DNA of 6,888 bases from Candidatus Aminicenantota bacterium. GTDB lineage: Bacteria; Acidobacteriota; Aminicenantia; Aminicenantales; JAFGAV01. Made by a program: the position numbers and the translations under genes. Shown here in pieces: positions 1 to 6,866 of this stretch (the stretch's first letter is position 1; each line of letters starts with the position of its first letter). A model generated the notes under the pieces. It was given only the letters and a program-made list of their open reading frames with translations. It made no database searches and was not told where the DNA came from. The stretch is from assembly GCA_016867615.1 (NCBI GenBank), contig VGJG01000089.1:1-6888 (forward strand). Reading direction: 5' to 3'.

Positions 1-172
1 ACCTGAGCTTATGACCCGGCTTCGCGGCCCGGCCGTCGACCGACGCCCGTCCGGAATCGATGAGCTTCTTGAGCCGGGAGCGGCTGACGGCCCGGACGCT
101 CCTGGCCAGGAAGACGTCGAGCCGCGTGCCCGCGTCCCCCGGACCGGCGTAGAGGTCAAGATGAGGCGGCAT
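1..172 (-). CDS. rluD: RluA/RluD-family 23S rRNA pseudouridine synthase, N-terminal fragment (cut by window edge)
   Basis: Only the first 57 codons are inside the window. From the ATG at 172 the frame is open to the edge. The fragment reads as an S4 RNA-binding domain at the start of a large-subunit pseudouridine synthase: G-T-R-L-D-V-F-L-A-R at about residues 15-24, S-R-S-R-L-K-K-L-I at 30-38, then G-R-A-S-V-D-G-R and K-P-G-H-K-L (51-56), the usual order in RluD-type proteins. Members of this family convert uridines in 23S rRNA to pseudouridine. The catalytic domain with its R-L-D motif would lie beyond the edge, so RluD cannot be separated from RluA/RluC paralogues here. The start overlaps the 3' end of lgt by 17 bases, which points to co-transcription. 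No good Shine-Dalgarno sequence is seen at proper spacing (a GAGG lies only 1 base from the ATG), so translation may depend on coupling to lgt, or the true start may differ slightly. Confidence 0.82.
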   Translation of the reverse strand, partial: MPPHLDLYAGPGDAGTRLDVFLARSVRAVSRSRLKKLIDSGRASVDGRAAKPGHKLR

Positions 173-956
173 GCCTCTTTTTGAGGAGGAGATACAGAAC
201 GACGCCCGCGGCCAAGCCCAGGATGCAGAAGAACTGGGGCCAGGTCAGAGTGGTGAGCGCCGTCCGGCCCTGGATCAAGACGGATTGGGCGGGATGGTCC
301 CCCCGGAAAAATTCCGTGAAATACCTGATCACCGAATAATTGATTATGTAAAAAGAAAATACCTGGCCGTCGAACGTCTTCCTCCGCAGGATGACGAACA
401 AGACCAAAAAATTGACAAAATTCAGCGCGGACTCATAAAGCTGGACGGGGTGGCGCTCGATCCCCAGGGGGATCCCGGTCAGGTCCCCCGCCCGGGGGTC
501 GTTGAACGTCACGCCCCAGGGCAGCGCACACGTCCGGCCGTAGCAGCAGCCGGCGAGGAAGCAGCCGACCCGGCCGAACCCGTGCCCCAGGGCCAGGGCC
601 GGGCCGATGAGGTCGCCCATCTTCCACGTGGGAAGCTTGTGCTTCCTGAAATACCACAGGGCGAACAGCACGCCGAACAGAAGCCCGCCCTGAAAAACCC
701 CGCCCGATCGGGCCAGATTGAGCAGCTCTCGGGGAGTCCGGATGTAGCGCCCGAAGTCGCTGAAAAGAAGGATGAGCTTCGCCCCCAGGATGGAGATGAG
801 CAGGATGTAAAAAGCCGCGTCCAGGACCCGCGGTGCGGAAAGCCCCTGCTTTTTCCCCTGAACATAAAGGAACCAGAGCCCCAGGGCCACGCCCAAAGCC
901 ATGAGGATGCCGTAGCTGTAAAGGGTCAGCGGTCCCAGTTTCAAGGCGGGCAGCAT
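156..956 (-). CDS. lgt: Prolipoprotein diacylglyceryl transferase
   Basis: Lgt is an inner-membrane enzyme that moves diacylglycerol from phosphatidylglycerol to the lipobox cysteine of prolipoproteins, the first step of lipoprotein maturation. The 266-residue product has the family's usual length and several hydrophobic membrane segments (about 10-33, 47-66, 90-103, 177-191 and 238-258). Family motifs seen are Y-G near the first helix (15-16), G-R-V-G-C-F at 128-133, the signature H-P-V-Q-L-Y-E at 169-175, and Y207, R211 and E215 with the spacing of the E. coli residues Y235, R239 and E243. Two core positions differ from E. coli: F-Q-G-G (88-91) stands where E. coli has F-H-G-G (H103), and C132 stands where E. 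coli has N146. The stretch 132-143 is rich in cysteine (C132, C137, C138, C143). The ATG shares one base with the lspA stop (TGATG) and has an AAGGAG ribosome site 6 bases upstream, which fixes the start. Confidence 0.95.
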   Translation of the reverse strand: MLPALKLGPLTLYSYGILMALGVALGLWFLYVQGKKQGLSAPRVLDAAFYILLISILGAKLILLFSDFGRYIRTPRELLNLARSGGVFQGGLLFGVLFALWYFRKHKLPTWKMGDLIGPALALGHGFGRVGCFLAGCCYGRTCALPWGVTFNDPRAGDLTGIPLGIERHPVQLYESALNFVNFLVLFVILRRKTFDGQVFSFYIINYSVIRYFTEFFRGDHPAQSVLIQGRTALTTLTWPQFFCILGLAAGVVLYLLLKKRHAASS

Positions 957-1432
957 CAGTCTCTCCTTTTAAGGAAAAAGATCAGGATCAGTCCCACGGC
1001 GCCCAGGGTGATGCAGGAATCGGCGACGTTGAAGGACGGCCAATGGGCTTTTCCAACGTGCAGGTCCAAAAAATCGACGACATAGCCGGGATGAATGCGG
1101 CTGACCTGGTTTCCCAGGGAGCCGGCGAGGATCAGGGACAGGCCGGCGAGCGTCCCCTTTTCCGATGCGGGCGTCTTGAAGAAAAAGTAGAGCACGAAGG
1201 CCAGAGCGGCCAGGGAGGCGGCGAGCAGTCCCGCCCGGATCCAGGGGCTGTCGCTTCCTGACAGGAAGCCGAAGATCGCCCCGCGGTTGCGGACGTGGAC
1301 GAGGTTGAAGAACCCGGGGATGACGGTTACGGCCTGTCCGTGAAAAAGTCGGGCTTCGATGACGGCCTTACTCAGCTGGTCGAGCCCCAGGAGACCGACG
1401 GACAGGAGGAGGAAGGGGATCTTGCCTCTCAT
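956..1432 (-). CDS. lspA: Lipoprotein signal peptidase (signal peptidase II)
   Basis: LspA is an inner-membrane aspartyl protease that removes the signal peptide of diacylglyceryl-modified prolipoproteins, the step after Lgt. The 158-residue product has the family's length and four hydrophobic segments (about 5-17, 65-85, 93-106 and 140-154). It shows D18-Q-x-x-K, N49-R-G-A-I-F-G, G-N108, R112, V-V-D120-F and F-N135-V-A-D138. D120 and D138 match the catalytic pair D124/D143 of the Pseudomonas aeruginosa enzyme. The oddity is residue 111: the conserved N-x-x-D-R motif reads N-Q-V-S-R, with Ser (codon AGC) instead of Asp. The start at 1432 was chosen because it forms an ATGA overlap with the ileS stop and places D18 where the family expects it. 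The same frame is open up to 1531, but that extra 33-residue stretch is Pro/Gly/Arg-rich and overlaps ileS, so it is unlikely to be translated. Only a weak GGAG at 11 bases precedes the start, so coupling to ileS is likely. Confidence 0.93.
   Translation of the reverse strand: MRGKIPFLLLSVGLLGLDQLSKAVIEARLFHGQAVTVIPGFFNLVHVRNRGAIFGFLSGSDSPWIRAGLLAASLAALAFVLYFFFKTPASEKGTLAGLSLILAGSLGNQVSRIHPGYVVDFLDLHVGKAHWPSFNVADSCITLGAVGLILIFFLKRRD
963..968 (-). promoter_or_regulatory. Ribosome binding site of lgt
   Basis: AAGGAG on the minus strand lies 6 bases upstream of the lgt ATG and inside the last codons of lspA. It supports the chosen lgt start and means ribosomes finishing lspA pass directly over the lgt initiation region. 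Confidence 0.75.
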
Positions 1433-4206
1433 GGGTGCGCCCGCTCCAGGACCTCGCGGCATCGGCGGCAGAGCAGGGGAAAAGCGGCGCTCTTCCCCAC
1501 CTCGGTCGAGTAGTTCCAGCAGCGTCCGCATTTTTCACCGGCCGCCGCGGCGACCGCGACCTCGAGGTCCGGTCCGGAATGGAAGGCGACATCCACGCCG
1601 GAGACGATGAACAACGAGGCCAAATCGTCCCGATGTACGGCCAGGGGGCCGCGCAAAGCTTCCGGCGCCCTGAGCTCCACCCGGGCTTCCAGGGAATTGC
1701 CCAGACGCTTTTCCTCCCGGGCCTTCTCCAGCTCCTTGAGGACCCTGTCCCGGACCTCGAACACGCTCTCCAGGCTCCGGCGCTCCCCGGGCTCCATCCA
1801 CCGTTCGTCGAAACCGGGAAAGTCCTCGAGATGGACGGAGGAGGCCTTCTTCCCCGAGGCGGGCATCATCCGCCAGGCGTCCTCGGCGGTGAAGGGCAGG
1901 ATGGGCGCCAGGAGGAGCAGCGTCGAGCGGAGGATGCCGTAGAGGGCCGTTTGGGCGGACCGGCGCTCGAGGGAGCTCCGGCCCGAGCAGTACAGCCTGT
2001 CCTTTAGAATGTCGAGATAGAGGCTGCTGAGATCGACCGAGAAGAAGTCCGACAGGACATGGAACACCACGTGGTACTCGAAGTCCCTGTAAGCCTGGAG
2101 CACCCGGCGGCCGACCTCCGCCGTTCTGTCCAAGGCCCAGCGGTCGAGGGGACGCATGTCCTCGCGGCCGACGGCTATGCTGTCGGGGTCATAATCGGAG
2201 ATGTTGCCCAGCAGGAACCTCCAGGTGTTGCGCAGCTTGCGGTAGGCCTCGACGATGCGGGCCATGATCTCCCGGCCGAACTTGGCGTCCTCCTTGAAGT
2301 CCAGCATGGCCACCCACAGCCTCAGGACCTCGGCGCCGTTCTGGGAGATGATCTCCTCCGGCTCGATGACGTTCCCCAGCGATTTCGACATCGCCCGGCC
2401 CTGCTCGTCCAGGACGAAACCGTGGGTGATGACCGTGTCGTAGGGGGCCCGGCCTTTGGCGGCGATGCCGACCAGAAGCGAGCTGTTGAACCATCCTCGG
2501 TATTGATCGTGCCCCTCGATATAGACATCCGAAGGCCAGGGCAATTCCGGCCTCTTGCCCAGGACATTGTGGGAGGCTCCCGACTCGAACCAGACGTCCA
2601 GGATGTTGTTCTCTTTGGCGAAATCGGCGCCGCCGCAGCGGGAGCACTTTTTTCCCTCGGGCAGAAAATCCTTTTCGGGCTTGACGAACCAGGAGCTCGA
2701 GCCTTCTTGTTCGAAGACGGCGGCCGCTTTGAGGCAGATCTCCTCGTCGGCCAGAACTTCGCCGCAGGCCTTGCAGGCGAAGGCCGGGATCGGAACGCCC
2801 CACAGCCTCTGCCGGGAGATGCACCAGTCGGGACGGTTTTCGAGCATGTTGGCGATCCGCTCCCGGCCCCAGGGGGGCAGCCACTGCACCCGCCGGACTT
2901 CCTCCAGGGCTTTCGGCCTCAGCTCCGAAGCGTCCATGGAAATGAACCACTGGTCCGTCGCCCGGAAGAGGACCGGATTCTTGCACCGCCAGCAGTGGGG
3001 ATAAGAATGAGTGATCTCGCCTTTCCCCGGGAGACTCCCTTCTTTTTCCATATCGCTTATGATCCGGCTGTTGGCCTCAAACACATTGAGGCCGGCATAG
3101 CGTTCGACATCGGATGTGAACCGTCCCTGTTCATCGACCGGCGCGTAGATTTCCAAGCCGTATTCGACTCCCGTGGCATAGTCTTCCTGCCCGTGACCGG
3201 GAGCCGTGTGAACGGCTCCCGTTCCCGTGTCCAGGGTCACGTAGCCCGCCAGGACAAAAACGGACTCCCGGTCGATGAAGGGATGGCGGGCCTTCAGCCC
3301 CTTGAGAGCCGAGCCCGGGAATTCGGCCAGGATCTTGACGTCCTTGAGGCCGAGCTCTTCGGTCAGCGAGGGAATGAGCTTTTTGGCGGCGATGAAGACC
3401 TCTCGTCCGGACTCGAAAGCGGCGTATTCGTAGTCAGGATGAAAGGCGACGGCCAGGTTGGCCGGCAGGGTCCAGGGCGTCGTCGTCCAGATGAGGACGG
3501 AAACTTTGCGGTCTTTCAGCTCCGGGGAGAGCCGGGCCGGGTCGGAAAGGACGGGAAACCTGGCATAGATGGACGGGGAGCGCCGATCCTTGTATTCAAT
3601 CTCCGCTTCGGCCAGGGCCGTCCGGCAGGAGGCGCACCAGTGGACCGGGCGCTTGCCTTTGTAAACGTTCCCCGAACGGAAGAATGCCGCCAGGCAGCGC
3701 AGGACATCGCCCTCATAGACGGGGTCCATGGTCAGGTAGGGCTTGTCCCACTCGCCCAGAATGCCCAGCCGCCGGAATTCCCGGCGCTGGATCTCCACGA
3801 ATTTACGGGCATAGGCGGCGCATTCCTCCCGGACCTGGAGGACGGTCATGTCCTTCTTCCTCTCCGCCAGCTGCTGATCGACCTTGATCTCGATCGGCAG
3901 GCCGTGGCAGTCCCAGCCGGGGAGATAGGCGGTCCGGCAGCCCAGCATGGTCCTGGATTTGACGATAAAATCCTTGAGGATCTTGTTCAGGGCCGTGCCG
4001 AGGTGGATATGCCCGTTGGCGTAGGGAGGGCCGTCGTGAAGGACGAACGTCGGACGTCCGGCCCCCTTATCCAGGATCTTCCCGTACAGTCCCTCCTCCT
4101 CCCACATCTTGAGGATCTCGGGCTCGCGCTGGGCCAGGCGGGCTTTCATGGCGAATTCCGTGCGCGGCAGGTTGAGGGTGCCCTTGTAGTCGGGAGCGTC
4201 GGACAT
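1429..4206 (-). CDS. ileS: Isoleucyl-tRNA synthetase
   Basis: This class I cytosolic enzyme charges tRNA-Ile with isoleucine. The 925-residue product is full length for the bacterial zinc-containing type. In order: the HIGH-type signature G-H-I-H-L-G at 65-70; G-W-D-C-H-G-L-P at 97-104; the inserted CP1 editing domain, with [11 protein letters not shown] at 240-250 and G-H-G-Q-E-D-Y at 337-343 (D342 is the conserved editing aspartate); an internal Cys-rich zinc region (C478, C481, C521, C524); D-V-W-F-E-S-G at 537-543; the KMSKS-type loop at 605-609, reading A-M-S-K-S; an anticodon-binding helical domain; and a C-terminal zinc finger with C893, C896, C913 and C916. The catalytic second lysine (K608) is present. 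An in-frame TTG at 4227 exists, but the ATG at 4206 is preferred: it has GGAG 6 bases upstream and leaves a short leader after the TATAAT box. The gene's stop overlaps the lspA ATG by 4 bases. Confidence 0.97.
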   Translation of the reverse strand: MSDAPDYKGTLNLPRTEFAMKARLAQREPEILKMWEEEGLYGKILDKGAGRPTFVLHDGPPYANGHIHLGTALNKILKDFIVKSRTMLGCRTAYLPGWDCHGLPIEIKVDQQLAERKKDMTVLQVREECAAYARKFVEIQRREFRRLGILGEWDKPYLTMDPVYEGDVLRCLAAFFRSGNVYKGKRPVHWCASCRTALAEAEIEYKDRRSPSIYARFPVLSDPARLSPELKDRKVSVLIWTTTPWTLPANLAVAFHPDYEYAAFESGREVFIAAKKLIPSLTEELGLKDVKILAEFPGSALKGLKARHPFIDRESVFVLAGYVTLDTGTGAVHTAPGHGQEDYATGVEYGLEIYAPVDEQGRFTSDVERYAGLNVFEANSRIISDMEKEGSLPGKGEITHSYPHCWRCKNPVLFRATDQWFISMDASELRPKALEEVRRVQWLPPWGRERIANMLENRPDWCISRQRLWGVPIPAFACKACGEVLADEEICLKAAAVFEQEGSSSWFVKPEKDFLPEGKKCSRCGGADFAKENNILDVWFESGASHNVLGKRPELPWPSDVYIEGHDQYRGWFNSSLLVGIAAKGRAPYDTVITHGFVLDEQGRAMSKSLGNVIEPEEIISQNGAEVLRLWVAMLDFKEDAKFGREIMARIVEAYRKLRNTWRFLLGNISDYDPDSIAVGREDMRPLDRWALDRTAEVGRRVLQAYRDFEYHVVFHVLSDFFSVDLSSLYLDILKDRLYCSGRSSLERRSAQTALYGILRSTLLLLAPILPFTAEDAWRMMPASGKKASSVHLEDFPGFDERWMEPGERRSLESVFEVRDRVLKELEKAREEKRLGNSLEARVELRAPEALRGPLAVHRDDLASLFIVSGVDVAFHSGPDLEVAVAAAAGEKCGRCWNYSTEVGKSAAFPLLCRRCREVLERAHP

Positions 4207-4212
4207 CGTGTT

Positions 4213-4216
4213 CTCC
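4213..4216 (-). promoter_or_regulatory. Ribosome binding site of ileS
   Basis: GGAG on the minus strand lies 6 bases before the ATG at 4206. It decides this start over the in-frame TTG at 4227, which has no Shine-Dalgarno sequence and would lie at the predicted transcription start. Confidence 0.65.
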
Positions 4217-4234
4217 GGTCGTTTCAAGCCTCGT

Positions 4235-4240
4235 ATTATA
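4235..4240 (-). promoter_or_regulatory. Probable -10 box of the ileS-lspA-lgt-rluD unit
   Basis: A perfect TATAAT on the minus strand lies 28 bases upstream of the ileS ATG. This predicts a start of transcription near 4228 and a leader of about 22 bases that contains the ribosome site. The -35 region at the normal distance (TAGGAA at 4258-4263, 17-base spacer) matches TTGACA at only 3 of 6 positions, and there is no extended -10 TG. The promoter may therefore be modest or need an activator. The leader is too short for a T-box riboswitch, which some bacteria use to control ileS. Confidence 0.6.
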
Positions 4241-4254
4241 GACGAAAAGCCCCG

Positions 4255-4286
4255 GGTTTCCTAGCGCGGAGAAGAAGCGCGAAACC
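4255..4286 (-). terminator. Possible weak hairpin between nadB and ileS
   Basis: On the minus strand GGTTTC (4281-4286) can pair with GAAACC (4255-4260), and an inner GCGC (4277-4280) can pair with GCGC (4264-4267), leaving a 9-base loop and a 3-base bulge. The hairpin is followed by CGGGGCTTTTCG, which has only four T residues, so it is a poor intrinsic terminator. It overlaps the -35 region of the ileS promoter. It may be a weak end for the nadC-nadB transcript, or chance pairing in GC-rich DNA. Confidence 0.25.
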
Positions 4287-4320
4287 GCGGCCGGATCCGT
4301 CAGGGCCTGCGGAAAAACCG

Positions 4321-4355
4321 GAAGAGAAAAGAGAGAAACGAGGAGAAGGAGGGGG
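4321..4355 (-). promoter_or_regulatory. Pyrimidine tract after nadB, possible Rho-loading (rut) site
   Basis: Starting 1 base after the nadB stop, the transcribed strand carries 35 bases with 17 C, 17 T and a single G. C-rich, G-poor, unstructured RNA just past a stop codon is what Rho factor prefers to bind, and no strong intrinsic terminator is seen in the gap. This role is inferred from composition only. The remaining gap bases hold the hairpin and the ileS promoter and no convincing gene. Confidence 0.3.
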
Positions 4356-4356
4356 C

Positions 4357-5946
4357 TCAGGGCTTGATGAAGTGCGCGCCCCGGCTGACCGGGTTGCTCA
4401 GGGCGGCCTGGGTGATGAGCAGGGCCACCTGGATGCCCTGTCTCAGGGCGACGACGTTCTCGTCCATGTGGACTTCCCGGTAGAACTTCTCGATGCGGTG
4501 GTTCAGGTATTCGAGGTCGGCTTTGGCCCTCTCCAGCCGCTTGCGGGTGCGGATGATTCCGGCGTAGTTCCAGAGCGTGGAACGGATGGACAGCCAGTCC
4601 TGGTTGATGAGGGCCGGGTCGATTTCTTCCTCGTTCCGCGGATAGTACCAGGGATGAATCTCCGAGGGCTTGAAAAGACGGACCGTCGGCAGGTTCTGGG
4701 CGATGGCCCGGGCGGCGCGCGTGCCCCACACCAGCCCCTCCAGGAGCGAGGTCGATGCCAGACGGTTTGCGCCGTGAACCCCGGTGCAGGCCGTCTCCCC
4801 CACGGCGTACAGCCCGTCGAGCGAGGTTCGCCCCCAGAGATCCGTCCACACCCCGCCGCAGCAGTAATGGGCCGCGGGCACGACCGGTATCGGCTCGCGG
4901 GTGATGTCTATGCCGGCTTGGAGGCAGGTCCTGTAAATGTTGGGGAACCGCTTTTTGATGTTGACCTGGGCGTACGATGCCAGGTCGAGCAGGACGTAAT
5001 CGGAGTCGCCCTCGATCATCTCCTCGTAGATCGCCCGGCTGACCTCGTCGCGGGGGGCCAGGTCCTTGCGGGGGCTGTATTTCGCCATAAACGTCCGTCC
5101 CTCGCGCGTTTTGAGTCGGGCGCCCTCCCCCCGGACCGCCTCGGAGATGAGAAATCCCCCCGCGTCCCGGTCGTACAGGGAAGTGGGATGGAACTGGATG
5201 TACTCCATGTTGACGATCCGCGCCGCGGCCCGGTGGGCCATGGCGTATCCCGCCCCGATGGCCTCACGGGGGTTGGAGGTGTTGAGGAACAAGGCCCCGC
5301 ACCCTCCCGTGGCCAGGACGGTCGCCCGGGCGTAGATCGTCCTCACCCGCTGGGCTTCGTTGTCCAGGACATAGGCGCCGATGCACTGGGGCGGACGGTA
5401 ATAGGCGATGGCGTTCTTCGAGTGATGCGGCACGGTCAAGATGTCCACGGCCGAGTGCCCGGTGAGGAGCTTCAGCCGGCTCCGGTTCTTAAGGGCCCCG
5501 ATGAGCCGCTCCTGGATCGTCCGGCCCGTGGTGTCCTTGACGTGCAGGACGCGGCGGCGGGAATGACCTCCCTCCTGAGCGTAATCCAGGCAATCGGGCG
5601 CGCTCCGGGAAAAGGGGATTTTCAGCTCGCGGACGAGGACGCTCTCGACCAGGGGTTTGCTCTCCTCCGCCAGGAGCTCCACGGCCTCCGGGTTGTTGAT
5701 GCCGTCCCCGGCGGTGATGATGTCCCCGGCCAGAAGCTCGGGCTGGTCGTCCTCTCCCAGGGAGACGATCCCTCCCTGGGCGTAATAGGTGTTGGATTCC
5801 TCGGGGTTGGCGTTCTTGGTGATGACCACGACGTCCAGGCCGTTTCCGGCCGCCTCCAGGGCGGCCGTGGCCCCGGCGATGCCGCAGCCGATGACCAGGA
5901 CATCGGTATCGATGTCCTGCCGCCGGTCGTGGCCGCGGACGGTCAT
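4357..5946 (-). CDS. nadB: L-aspartate oxidase
   Basis: NadB is a cytosolic flavoprotein that oxidises L-aspartate to iminoaspartate, the first step of de novo NAD synthesis; NadA then makes quinolinate. The 529-residue product has the family's length. An FAD-binding G-C-G-I-A-G lies at 20-25, followed by S-N-T-Y-Y-A-Q-G-G-I at 51-60, E-G-G-H-S at 125-129, Q-F-H-P-T-S at 251-256, S-E-A-V-R-G-E-G-A at 268-276, and the FAD-binding G-L-Y-A-V-G-E stretch (378-384) leading to N-R-L-A-S. H253, R299, H360 and R395 have exactly the spacing of the E. coli active-site residues H244, R290, H351 and R386. This favours aspartate oxidase over the related succinate dehydrogenase/fumarate reductase flavoproteins. 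A C-terminal helical domain follows. The ATG overlaps the nadC stop (ATGA), and a GGAG lies 8 bases upstream inside nadC, so the two are probably coupled. Confidence 0.96.
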   Translation of the reverse strand: MTVRGHDRRQDIDTDVLVIGCGIAGATAALEAAGNGLDVVVITKNANPEESNTYYAQGGIVSLGEDDQPELLAGDIITAGDGINNPEAVELLAEESKPLVESVLVRELKIPFSRSAPDCLDYAQEGGHSRRRVLHVKDTTGRTIQERLIGALKNRSRLKLLTGHSAVDILTVPHHSKNAIAYYRPPQCIGAYVLDNEAQRVRTIYARATVLATGGCGALFLNTSNPREAIGAGYAMAHRAAARIVNMEYIQFHPTSLYDRDAGGFLISEAVRGEGARLKTREGRTFMAKYSPRKDLAPRDEVSRAIYEEMIEGDSDYVLLDLASYAQVNIKKRFPNIYRTCLQAGIDITREPIPVVPAAHYCCGGVWTDLWGRTSLDGLYAVGETACTGVHGANRLASTSLLEGLVWGTRAARAIAQNLPTVRLFKPSEIHPWYYPRNEEEIDPALINQDWLSIRSTLWNYAGIIRTRKRLERAKADLEYLNHRIEKFYREVHMDENVVALRQGIQVALLITQAALSNPVSRGAHFIKP

Positions 5947-6776
5947 GCCTCGAACTCCAGGCTGATGTCGAGCGCCGGCGCCGAATGGGTGAGCTCTCCC
6001 ACGGAGATGAAGTCCACTCCGCAGGCGGCGATGCGGCGCACGCGCCGCAGGGTCACTCCCCCCGAGGCTTCGACGGGGATGCGGCCGGCGACCCAGTCCA
6101 CGACCCGGCGCATCCTGGCCGTCGTCATGTTGTCCAGCATGATCATGTCGGCTCCCGCCTCCAGGGCCTCACGCGCCGAGGCGAAATCCGTGACCTCGAC
6201 CTCGATGATCATCCGCGGTCCCAGCCGTTCCCGGACCCGGCGCACGGCCGCGGAGACCCCCCCCGCCGCCACAAGGTGGTTGTCCTTGATGAGGGCCATG
6301 TCCGAGAGGCCGCGGCGGTGGTTCACCCCGCCGCCCATGCGCACCGCGTATTTTTCCAGGGAGCGCCATCCGGGCGTCGTCTTGCGCGTGTCGAGGATCC
6401 CGGCCCTCGTCCCCCGGACGGCCGCCACGTAGGCCCCGGTCAGCGTGGCGATCCCCGACAGGCGCTGGAGGAAATTCAGGGCCGTCCGCTCGGCCTTCAA
6501 CAGCACACGGGACCGGCCCCGCACTTCGGCCAGGACGTCGCCCCTGCGGAAATCGCGTCCGTCCGGGACCCTCTTTTTAAAAGACACGGGAGAGCCGGCT
6601 TTTTGAAACACGCGTCCGGCGATATCGATCCCGGCCAGGCGTCCCGGTTCCTTGGCTAAAAAACAGGCCCGGGACATCGAGGCGAAAGGAATCAAGCTCT
6701 CCGAGGTGATATCCCCCCCGGGCGCATCCTCCCTCAAGGCGGCCTCGATGAGGGACTCGATTTCGGGTGAAATCAT
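5943..6776 (-). CDS. nadC: Nicotinate-nucleotide diphosphorylase (quinolinate phosphoribosyltransferase)
   Basis: NadC joins quinolinate to PRPP and decarboxylates it to nicotinate mononucleotide, the step where de novo NAD synthesis meets the salvage branch. The 277-residue product is full length. Motifs in order: E-D-A-P-G-G-D-I-T at 16-24, E-R-T-A-L-N-F-L-Q-R-L-S-G-I-A-T at 96-111, D-T-R-K-T-T-P-G at 129-136, E-K-Y-A-V-R-M-G-G-G-x-N-H-R-x-G-L at 141-157, I-K-D-N-H at 163-167, E-V-E-V at 192-195, L-D-N at 214-216, E-A-S-G-G at 236-240 and S-V-G-E-L-T-H-S at 258-265. The basic residues of the active site (R97, R131, K132, H153, R154, K164) are present. The frame is open to 6866, but the extra 30 residues span the promoter and do not resemble the family, so the ATG at 6776 is chosen. 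It has no Shine-Dalgarno sequence. It is followed by nadB with a 4-base overlap. Confidence 0.96.
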   Translation of the reverse strand: MISPEIESLIEAALREDAPGGDITSESLIPFASMSRACFLAKEPGRLAGIDIAGRVFQKAGSPVSFKKRVPDGRDFRRGDVLAEVRGRSRVLLKAERTALNFLQRLSGIATLTGAYVAAVRGTRAGILDTRKTTPGWRSLEKYAVRMGGGVNHRRGLSDMALIKDNHLVAAGGVSAAVRRVRERLGPRMIIEVEVTDFASAREALEAGADMIMLDNMTTARMRRVVDWVAGRIPVEASGGVTLRRVRRIAACGVDFISVGELTHSAPALDISLEFEA

Positions 6777-6782
6777 GCGGCC

Positions 6783-6811
6783 ATTATAGGCGCTTCCCGG
6801 ATGACGGTCAA
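6783..6811 (-). promoter_or_regulatory. Strong sigma-70-type promoter of nadC-nadB, predicted leaderless start
   Basis: On the minus strand TTGACC (6806-6811) and TATAAT (6783-6788) are separated by exactly 17 bases, giving 11 of 12 consensus positions. Only 6 bases (GGCCGC) lie between the -10 box and the nadC ATG, so the usual start 7 bases after the -10 box falls on the A of the ATG at 6776. No Shine-Dalgarno sequence lies between box and start codon. Confidence 0.75.
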
Positions 6812-6836
6812 TCGAACGTCCTGTTGCCGAAACCGC

Positions 6837-6866
6837 TTGAAAAGAACACCTTGTGTGTCGTAGCAT
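6837..6866 (+). promoter_or_regulatory. Weak candidate for a divergent promoter
   Basis: On the plus strand TTGAAA (6837-6842) is followed after 18 bases by TAGCAT (6861-6866), matching consensus at 5 of 6 and 4 of 6 positions, in a locally AT-richer patch. It would drive a gene beyond the right edge. The spacer contains ACACCTTGTGT (6847-6857), an imperfect 11-base palindrome that could be an operator, but no regulator can be assigned. Both are suggestive only. Confidence 0.2.

Noticed and set aside
171..1085. A 304-codon open frame on the plus strand opposite lgt and the end of lspA
   Set aside because: The translation is rich in Gln, Pro, Gly and Glu with no family motif, while the minus strand carries clear lgt and lspA.
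1433..1531. A 33-residue N-terminal extension of LspA
   Set aside because: It lies inside the ileS coding region, is not hydrophobic, and would push the first membrane helix far from the N-terminus.
4207..4227. An earlier in-frame TTG start for ileS at 4227
   Set aside because: It has no ribosome binding site and would sit at the predicted transcription start; the ATG at 4206 has GGAG at good spacing.
4067..4849. A minus-strand open frame crossing from nadB through the gap into ileS
   Set aside because: It lies out of frame with both real genes. Only about 150 bases are outside them and no family motif is seen, so it is a frame shadow and not a gene linking the two units.
2059..6432. A 1457-codon open frame on the plus strand opposite ileS, nadB and nadC
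   Set aside because: It runs antisense through three well-conserved genes and across their intergenic gap. Its translation is low in complexity (Gly, Asp, Val, Pro and Arg-rich) and has no recognisable domain. Such frames arise opposite GC-rich genes because stop codons are rare in that register.
6777..6866. A 30-residue N-terminal extension of NadC
   Set aside because: The added residues lack family similarity and the stretch contains the near-consensus promoter.
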